Assembly: GCA_049323895.1 (NCBI GenBank)
Contig: JBMOKT010000026.1
Coordinates: forward strand, 178,405 to 242,404
Source of the DNA: JBMOKT01 sp049323895
GTDB taxonomy: Bacteria > Bacillota > Peptococcia > Peptococcales > BICA1-8
Direction of reading: 5' to 3'
Length of the DNA: 64,000 nt
In this document: in pieces, positions 58,125 to 64,000 of the stretch
How the letters are laid out: the number at the start of each line of letters is the position of its first letter
How positions within the stretch are numbered: the first letter of the stretch is position 1
Program-made: the position numbers and the translations under genes
Notes under the pieces: model-generated
Told to the model about the DNA's origin: nothing
The model's input: only the letters and a program-made list of their open reading frames with translations
Database searches by the model: none

Positions 58125-59744
58125 TTGCCACTTACGGTTATACGACGTTTTGACTGTATCCTGGAAAATACTAAAGACGCGGTTGTGAAGAAGAACAAGG
58201 AGCTTAACCTTGCGATAAAAGATCCTATTCTTCGTAAGGTATCAGGCTACTCTTTTTATAATGTCAGCCCCTTTTCCTTTAAGACACTTTTGGACGACCC
58301 TGATAATATAGAGGCTAACTTCAGAAGTTACCTGAATGGCTTTTCTGAGAATGTCCGCAACATTATTGAACGCTTTAGATTTGATAACCATATCAGCTAT
58401 ATGGCTGAGAAAAACCTCTTATATATGGTGTTAAGAGAATTTACAGAACCTGAAGCCGATATGCACCCTGAAAAGATTTCAAATGTTGAAATGGGCTACA
58501 TATTTGAAGAAATAATACGCAAGTTTTCTGAAGCACATAACGAGGATGCTGGTCAGCACTACACACCTAGGGAAGTAATTGAGCTTATGGTCAATATCCT
58601 TTTTGCTGAGGATAGTGACCTTTTATCAGGCAATGCAGTTGCTAAAACCCTTTATGACCCTGCCTGTGGGACAGGCGGTATGCTAACAGTAGCAGAGGAT
58701 CATCTACGAAGGCTTAATTCAAACGCTAAGCTTATTTGCTTTGGGCAGGAAATAAACCCTCAGACATATGCAATTTGCAAATCTGATATTTTAATCAAAG
58801 GCGCTAATGCTGACTATATCAAGGAAGGTAATACTCTTTCAGGGGACTTATTTAAGGAAGACAAATTTGATTATATCCTATCTAATCCTCCCTTTGGCAG
58901 GGAATGGAAGAATGAGCAAGCTGCCGTTGAAAAAGAACAGAAGTTAGGATTCGCTGGTCGTTTTGGAGCAGGTGTTCCAGCTATAGGTGACAGTCAATTG
59001 CTATTCTTATTAACAGCAATTTCAAAAATGAAAGATGTTAAAGACGGTGGCAGCCGCATTGCTATTATTCATAACGGCTCACCTCTTTTTACAGGAGATG
59101 CTGGAAGTGGTCCTTCGGAAATTCGAAAATACATTATTGAGACTGACCTACTGGAAGCCATAATTGCTTTACCAAACGATATCTTCTATAACACAGGAAT
59201 TGCCACTTATATCTGGGTGCTATCAAACAAAAAAGCACCTCACCGTAAAGGCCGGGTGCAGCTTATTAATGCAAACGAAATGTATCAAAACCGGAGGCGA
59301 AATCTTGGTAATAAACGAAACGATATACCACTGCATCATATTGATGAAATTACTCAAATTTATGGCGATTTTAAGGAAAATGAAGTTTCCAAAATATTTA
59401 ATAATGAAGAGTTTGGTTATGCAAAAATTGTTATTGAGAGACCTCTCTTAGATGATAATGGAAAAATGGTTAAGAAAAATGGCAGAAAGCAGCCGGATGG
59501 TAAATTTCATGATACCGAAAATGTTCCACTAACCGAGAGCATAGATACATACTTTGAACGAGAAGTTCTGCCTTTTGTTCCAGATGCTTGGATAGATAAA
59601 AGTAAAACTAAAATCGGTTATGAAATACCTTTTACAAGATATTTTTACAAATATACACCACCACAGCCTTCAAGTGAACTCATGGCGGAGATAATGGAGA
59701 TAGAAAGGGAGCTTGATGGTGCCCTAAAGGCGGTGTTTGAATAA
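58125..59744 (+). CDS. hsdM: Type I restriction-modification methyltransferase HsdM, start codon apparently lost
   Basis: N6-adenine methyltransferase of a type I R-M system. The methylase core has DPACGTGGML (near 58655) and the NPPFG catalytic motif (near 58885). The family N-terminus (TAILNINVNEKANLIWSIAD) is encoded upstream in the same frame from 58020. Where ATG is expected, 8 bases after AAGGAGGG, the sequence is AAG (58017), preceded by stop TAA. The first usable codon is TTG 58125 behind GGAGAGG, which would drop about 36 residues. The stop overlaps the hsdS ATG (TAATG). Confidence 0.9.
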   Translation: MPLTVIRRFDCILENTKDAVVKKNKELNLAIKDPILRKVSGYSFYNVSPFSFKTLLDDPDNIEANFRSYLNGFSENVRNIIERFRFDNHISYMAEKNLLYMVLREFTEPEADMHPEKISNVEMGYIFEEIIRKFSEAHNEDAGQHYTPREVIELMVNILFAEDSDLLSGNAVAKTLYDPACGTGGMLTVAEDHLRRLNSNAKLICFGQEINPQTYAICKSDILIKGANADYIKEGNTLSGDLFKEDKFDYILSNPPFGREWKNEQAAVEKEQKLGFAGRFGAGVPAIGDSQLLFLLTAISKMKDVKDGGSRIAIIHNGSPLFTGDAGSGPSEIRKYIIETDLLEAIIALPNDIFYNTGIATYIWVLSNKKAPHRKGRVQLINANEMYQNRRRNLGNKRNDIPLHHIDEITQIYGDFKENEVSKIFNNEEFGYAKIVIERPLLDDNGKMVKKNGRKQPDGKFHDTENVPLTESIDTYFEREVLPFVPDAWIDKSKTKIGYEIPFTRYFYKYTPPQPSSELMAEIMEIERELDGALKAVFE

Positions 59745-61054
59745 TGGTCAGAGTAATGAAAGATAGTGGAATTGCATGGATAGGAGATATTCCCGAGGGA
59801 TGGGATACTAGACCATTAAAAGCTCTTTTGGAGGAAAGAAAGGAAAATAATAAACCTATTAAGACAGATTATATATTATCTCTTACTATTGATAGAGGTG
59901 TAATTCCTTATGATGAAAAAGGTAGTGGAGGAAATAAATCAAAAGAAGATTTATCGGCTTATAAATTAGCATATCCTAATGACATTGTTTTAAATAGTAT
60001 GAATGTAATCGTTGGTTCTGTTGGGTTATCAAAGTATTTTGGAGCTGTTAGTCCAGTTTATTATGTTCTGTATCCTAGAAATGAAGATGATTATGTTGAA
60101 TATTATAATAATATTTTTCAAGCCAAAGTGTTTCAAGATAGTTTAATCGGTTTAGGAAATGGAATAATGGTAAAGCAATCAGCTTCTTCTAAAAAAATAA
60201 ATACAATTAGAATGAGAATCCCCATGTCAAAGCTTAATACAGTAGTTCTTCCTTACCCGCCACCTGAAGAACAACGAAAAATTGCTGATTACCTTGACTA
60301 TAAGTGTGTTCTAATTGATAGTACTATAGAAAAACAAAAGACGGTGATAGAAAAACTTAAAGCTTATAAACAATCTGTTATTACTGAAGCTGTAACAAAA
60401 GGACTTGATCCCACAGTTAAAATGAAACCTAGTGGCATTGAGTGGATTGGTAATATACCCGAGGGATGGGAAGTTAGGAAACTTAAAAATGTAGGTGAAG
60501 CTATTATTGGGCTTACTTATTCACCAGAAGAAGTAGCTGATAAGGGAACATTAGTTTTAAGGTCATCAAATATTCAGAATGGAAAAATAGTATTTGATGA
60601 TAATGTTTATGTGGACAAAATAATTCAAGAGAAATTAATTGTGAAGAAAGGAGATATACTTATTTGCTCACGAAATGGTAGCAGAGCACTTGTAGGGAAA
60701 TGTGCATATATTGATGAAGCAACGTCTGGACATACTTTTGGTGCTTTTATGACTGTTTTCAGAAGTGTATATAATAGGTTTTTCTTTTATGTATTTAACT
60801 CAGCAATATTTTCTTTTCACATTGGTACATTTCTAACCTCAACAATTAATCAGTTAACAACGAGTAATTTAAATGGAATACAAATTCCTCTACCCCCACT
60901 TTCAGAGCAACAAGCTATTGCAGAATTCCTAGATACAAAATGTACTCAAATAGATGGTGTAATAGAAAGCAAACAAAAACTTATAGATAAACTTGCCGAC
61001 TATAAAAAATCCCTTATTTACGAGTGTGTTACTGGTAAAAAGGAGGTAGTCTAG
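59744..61054 (+). CDS. hsdS: Type I restriction-modification specificity subunit HsdS
   Basis: A 436-residue protein with two target-recognition domains (about residues 1-180 and 215-395), each followed by a coiled-coil spacer. Both halves begin with DSGIAWIGDIPEGW / PSGIEWIGNIPEGW and end with a PPxxEQ(R/Q)xIA motif, the twin-repeat plan of HsdS. ATG 59744 overlaps the hsdM stop; ATG 59756 is an alternative. The bipartite target sequence cannot be predicted by eye. Confidence 0.93.
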   Translation: MVRVMKDSGIAWIGDIPEGWDTRPLKALLEERKENNKPIKTDYILSLTIDRGVIPYDEKGSGGNKSKEDLSAYKLAYPNDIVLNSMNVIVGSVGLSKYFGAVSPVYYVLYPRNEDDYVEYYNNIFQAKVFQDSLIGLGNGIMVKQSASSKKINTIRMRIPMSKLNTVVLPYPPPEEQRKIADYLDYKCVLIDSTIEKQKTVIEKLKAYKQSVITEAVTKGLDPTVKMKPSGIEWIGNIPEGWEVRKLKNVGEAIIGLTYSPEEVADKGTLVLRSSNIQNGKIVFDDNVYVDKIIQEKLIVKKGDILICSRNGSRALVGKCAYIDEATSGHTFGAFMTVFRSVYNRFFFYVFNSAIFSFHIGTFLTSTINQLTTSNLNGIQIPLPPLSEQQAIAEFLDTKCTQIDGVIESKQKLIDKLADYKKSLIYECVTGKKEVV

Positions 61055-61055
61055 A

Positions 61056-64000
61056 ATGTCCGATTTCGACCATAGGGAGAAAAAACTTGAGGAGGCAATT
61101 GAATATTACCTTACAAATGAAGGTGGATACATTAAGGGCAATGCTGCTTCTTTTAACAAGGAATTGGCGTTAGATACTACTACTTTATTGACTTTTGTAA
61201 AGAACACTCAATCCAAAGAATGGGATAAGTACCGGACTATTTATGGCATCAACAGTGAGAAGTCCTTTGTTGAGCGCCTGTGTAAAGTGGTGCGCCAAGT
61301 TGGTTTAATTGATGTATTACGCAGAGGCATTACTGACCGAGGCATTAAGTTCCGGCTGGCTTTTTTTAAGCCTGAGACAGAGCTGAACCAGGATACAGTT
61401 GAACTCTATAAGCAAAATATACTCTCCTGTACCCGCCAATTACACTACTCCAACCGTTACAACAAGTCACTGGATATGTTGCTATTTCTAAATGGCATTC
61501 CCATTGTTACGATGGAGCTTAAAAATCAATTCTCGGGACAAGATGTTCAAGATGCTATCAAGCAATATAAATATGATAGAAGTCCAACAGAGGCAATATT
61601 TGAATTTCCTAATCGTGCTGTAGTCCACTTTGCAGTTGATATTAAAGAAGTATATATGACTACCCGTTTAGAAGGCGGCAATACTAATTTCCTGCCTTTT
61701 AACCAAGGATTAAGTGGTTCAGGTAATGTAGGGGGAGCTGGTAACCCTCCTAGAGAGGACAACTATGCTATTGCTTACCTATGGGAAAATGTATTATACA
61801 AAGACCGTCTTATGGAAATCCTCCAGAAGTTTGTGCATCTGGAGAAGAAAGCTAAAAAGGATAAGGCTGGTAATAAGGTAGAGAAGAAGAGTATCATCTT
61901 CCCTCGTTACCACCAGCTTGATGTTGTTCGCAAATTACTTTCAGATGTTAAAGCGAATGGTCCAGGCAGGAATTATCTTATCCAGCATAGTGCAGGAAGC
62001 GGTAAGTCTAATTCTATTGCCTGGCTTGCTCACCGCCTTTCCGGATTACATAATGACAGCAATGAAAAAATATTTAAGTCGGTTATTGTTGTTACAGACC
62101 GCAAAGTATTGGATAGCCAATTGCAGGATACTATCTTTCAGTTTGACCATGTACTGGGCGTTGTTGAGAAAATAGACAAAGACAGTGCTCAATTAAAAAA
62201 TGCTATCAATGCTGGTAAGGCGATTATCATAACAACCCTGCAGAAATTCCCTGTAATCTATAAGGAAATTATCGGCGCGAAAAACAATTTTGCTATCATC
62301 GTTGATGAAGCTCATTCCTCCCAGACAGGGGAAGCAGCCAAGAAACTAAAAAAAGCTCTGGCTGACACCGAGAGTATACTTGAGGAATATGCCAGGATGG
62401 AAAATAAAGATGAAGCAGCTAGAAAAGATGAAGAAGATAAAATCCTTGATGAACTGGCAGCCCATGGACAGCATAAGAACCTTTCCTTCTTTGCTTTTAC
62501 AGCTACCCCTAAAGACAAGACCTTACAGATGTTTGGAGAAAAGCAGCCCGATTGCAAGTTTAAAGCTTTCCACATCTACTCTATGCAGCAGGCAATAGAG
62601 GAAGGCTTTATTCTTGATGTACTTAAGAATTACACTACATATAACCACTACTTTGAAATAATAAAGAAGGTTGAGGATGATCCTGAGCTGGATAGTGCCA
62701 GAGGTGCATCAGCTATTCGTAAGTTTGAAAGTCTGCATCCCCATAACTTAGCACAAAAGACCGTAGTTATGGTTGAGCATTTCCGCTCTATCACTAAAGA
62801 TAAAATAGGGGGCAACGCCAAAGCAATGGTAGTCACAGCCTCCCGTTTACATGCTGTCAGGTATTTGAAGGAATTCAGAAGGTACATAGAAGAGAAGAAA
62901 TATGATGATTTAGATGTATTGGTAGCTTTCTCAGGTGTTATCAATGATGATGGAATGGAATATACCGAAGAGAAATTGAATAAAACCTCAGATGGAAAGA
63001 CCATCAAGGAAAAGCAGTTACCACAATATTTTAACTCCGATGAATTTAATATGCTTATTGTGGCTGAAAAGTATCAGACAGGCTTTGATGAACCGTTGCT
63101 TCATACTATGTTTGTTGATAAGAAATTATCAGGGGTTAAAGCGGTACAGACCTTATCAAGATTAAACCGTACAGCCCCTGGTAAAGAGGATACATTTGTC
63201 CTTGATTTTGTAAATACTGCAGATGAGATAAAAGCATCTTTTGAGCCCTACTATCAAGCCACAATCCTGTCTGAGGAAGCAAGCCCAAATATTATATATG
63301 ACATTAAAAATACCCTGGATGAATACCACTTATGGCAGCAATCTGAAATAGAACTTTTTGCAAAGATATATTATAAGACATCTGGGCAGGAAATGCCCGA
63401 TATGGGCAAGCTAGTTGCTTCATTGCAGCCAGCCCTGGACCGTTTTGCAGTTAAGGATGTCAAGGAGCAAGATGAGATTAAAACAGGACTTGCCCGCTTT
63501 GTGCGTCTCTATGCCTTTATTGCACAGGTTTGCAGGATGTTTGATATAGAAATGCAAAAATTTAATGTCTATGCAAAGTTCTTACTCAAGTTAATGCCCA
63601 AGAGTAAAAAAGATAAGATAGTGGTTGAAGATAAGGTGCTTCTTGATAAATATAAGCTGGAAAAGGACTTTGAAGGAGGCATTCATTTATTGGAAAACCC
63701 AGAAATATATGGGGCAAAAGGGAATATTGGAGGTAAAGAAAAGAAGATAGAGCCCTTATCTGTAATAATTGAGAAAATTAATGAACGATTTGGAACAAAA
63801 TTTACGGAAATGGATATGGTATTAGCCCAGTTAACGGAAGACTTCATGGCTGATGATAGCCTGATAGACTTTGCAAAGAATAACCCTCAGGCAACCTTTG
63901 AAAGAATATTTGAACAGCAATTTAAGGATTTCGCTGCCTTGCGTTATGAGCAAAATGAGGAGTTTTTTGTCAGGATGTTCAAGGATGAGGAGTTTATGAC
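61056..64000 (+). CDS. hsdR: Type I restriction endonuclease HsdR, 3' end outside window
   Basis: Motor and nuclease subunit. ATG 61056 follows AGGAGGTAGTCTAGA; the frame stays open to the window end (981 codons). Nuclease motif D140 and E154-L-K156, Walker A SAGSGKS near residue 312, DEAH box near 416, and QTLSRLNR near 700 are present. Product order hsdM-hsdS-hsdR is standard. The C-terminal HsdM-binding domain lies beyond the window. Confidence 0.93.
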   Translation, partial: MSDFDHREKKLEEAIEYYLTNEGGYIKGNAASFNKELALDTTTLLTFVKNTQSKEWDKYRTIYGINSEKSFVERLCKVVRQVGLIDVLRRGITDRGIKFRLAFFKPETELNQDTVELYKQNILSCTRQLHYSNRYNKSLDMLLFLNGIPIVTMELKNQFSGQDVQDAIKQYKYDRSPTEAIFEFPNRAVVHFAVDIKEVYMTTRLEGGNTNFLPFNQGLSGSGNVGGAGNPPREDNYAIAYLWENVLYKDRLMEILQKFVHLEKKAKKDKAGNKVEKKSIIFPRYHQLDVVRKLLSDVKANGPGRNYLIQHSAGSGKSNSIAWLAHRLSGLHNDSNEKIFKSVIVVTDRKVLDSQLQDTIFQFDHVLGVVEKIDKDSAQLKNAINAGKAIIITTLQKFPVIYKEIIGAKNNFAIIVDEAHSSQTGEAAKKLKKALADTESILEEYARMENKDEAARKDEEDKILDELAAHGQHKNLSFFAFTATPKDKTLQMFGEKQPDCKFKAFHIYSMQQAIEEGFILDVLKNYTTYNHYFEIIKKVEDDPELDSARGASAIRKFESLHPHNLAQKTVVMVEHFRSITKDKIGGNAKAMVVTASRLHAVRYLKEFRRYIEEKKYDDLDVLVAFSGVINDDGMEYTEEKLNKTSDGKTIKEKQLPQYFNSDEFNMLIVAEKYQTGFDEPLLHTMFVDKKLSGVKAVQTLSRLNRTAPGKEDTFVLDFVNTADEIKASFEPYYQATILSEEASPNIIYDIKNTLDEYHLWQQSEIELFAKIYYKTSGQEMPDMGKLVASLQPALDRFAVKDVKEQDEIKTGLARFVRLYAFIAQVCRMFDIEMQKFNVYAKFLLKLMPKSKKDKIVVEDKVLLDKYKLEKDFEGGIHLLENPEIYGAKGNIGGKEKKIEPLSVIIEKINERFGTKFTEMDMVLAQLTEDFMADDSLIDFAKNNPQATFERIFEQQFKDFAALRYEQNEEFFVRMFKDEEFM

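Overview
The window looks like chromosomal DNA of an anaerobic, probably spore-forming Clostridia member, plausibly Peptococcaceae-like (Desulfitobacterium/Desulfosporosinus/Dehalobacter type). This is inferred from gene content: a Tn1549-like conjugative element, molybdate/tungstate uptake, TauE/SafE, and a membrane ferredoxin under a Crp/Fnr regulator. No rRNA or complete tRNA gene is present. Base composition changes near 15.5 kb, from AT-rich DNA to visibly GC-richer conjugation DNA, and reverts to AT-rich beyond about 54 kb.

Layout. (1) 1-7.4 kb: the 3' part of a type III-like helicase-nuclease, then a tight same-strand operon (3.3-7.4 kb). It encodes a zinc-ribbon protein with a HEPN-like RX4H motif, two further small proteins, a gene broken by two in-frame stops, a protein of unknown function, and two PD-(D/E)XK-fold proteins. 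This is my best candidate for an undescribed defence system. (2) 7.5-12.7 kb: TauE/SafE permease, a Mo/W ABC transporter (modA, modB and a frameshifted modC), and a divergent one-component regulator with a solute-binding-like sensor domain. (3) 12.7-15.5 kb: mostly gene debris (YitT/DUF2179, GGDEF, ExeA and DUF6431-like remnants) with three small intact genes. (4) 15.5-57.6 kb: a Tn1549-type integrative conjugative element, mostly on the minus strand. It carries RadC, a truncated VirB1-like protein, VirB4, PrgI, VirB6, Maff2, VirD4, ArdC-like, PcfB, relaxase, DUF3848, MobC, a candidate oriT, the AbiE toxin-antitoxin pair, a primase-like Toprim protein, a 2615-residue methylase/helicase, a complete Tad/Flp pilus locus with a CARDB-repeat surface protein, and ParAB. 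A crp-cupin-ferredoxin cargo sits between the working parA and a diverged, truncated second copy of its 5' end. (5) 57.9 kb: the 3' portion of a tRNA-Ser(CGA) gene, beginning exactly at the anticodon loop, which looks like the right attachment site. (6) 58-64 kb: a type I restriction-modification locus hsdM-hsdS-hsdR. The expected hsdM ATG reads AAG, and hsdR runs off the window.

How the parts work together. MobC, relaxase and PcfB would form the relaxosome at oriT. VirD4 would couple it to the VirB4/VirB6/PrgI/VirB1-like channel. The Tad pilus with its large secreted protein could provide surface attachment to recipients. ParAB would stabilise the element, and the ArdC-like and methylase domains could protect incoming DNA. 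No integrase, topoisomerase III, replication initiator or NlpC/P60 hydrolase domain is visible, so the element is either decayed on its left side or continues outside the window. Restriction systems, AbiE and the novel operon together make this a dense defence neighbourhood.

Several genes differ from an intact form by one or two bases (modC, hsdM, crp and the pseudogene at 5.1 kb). Either decay is under way or the assembly has local errors; reads would decide.
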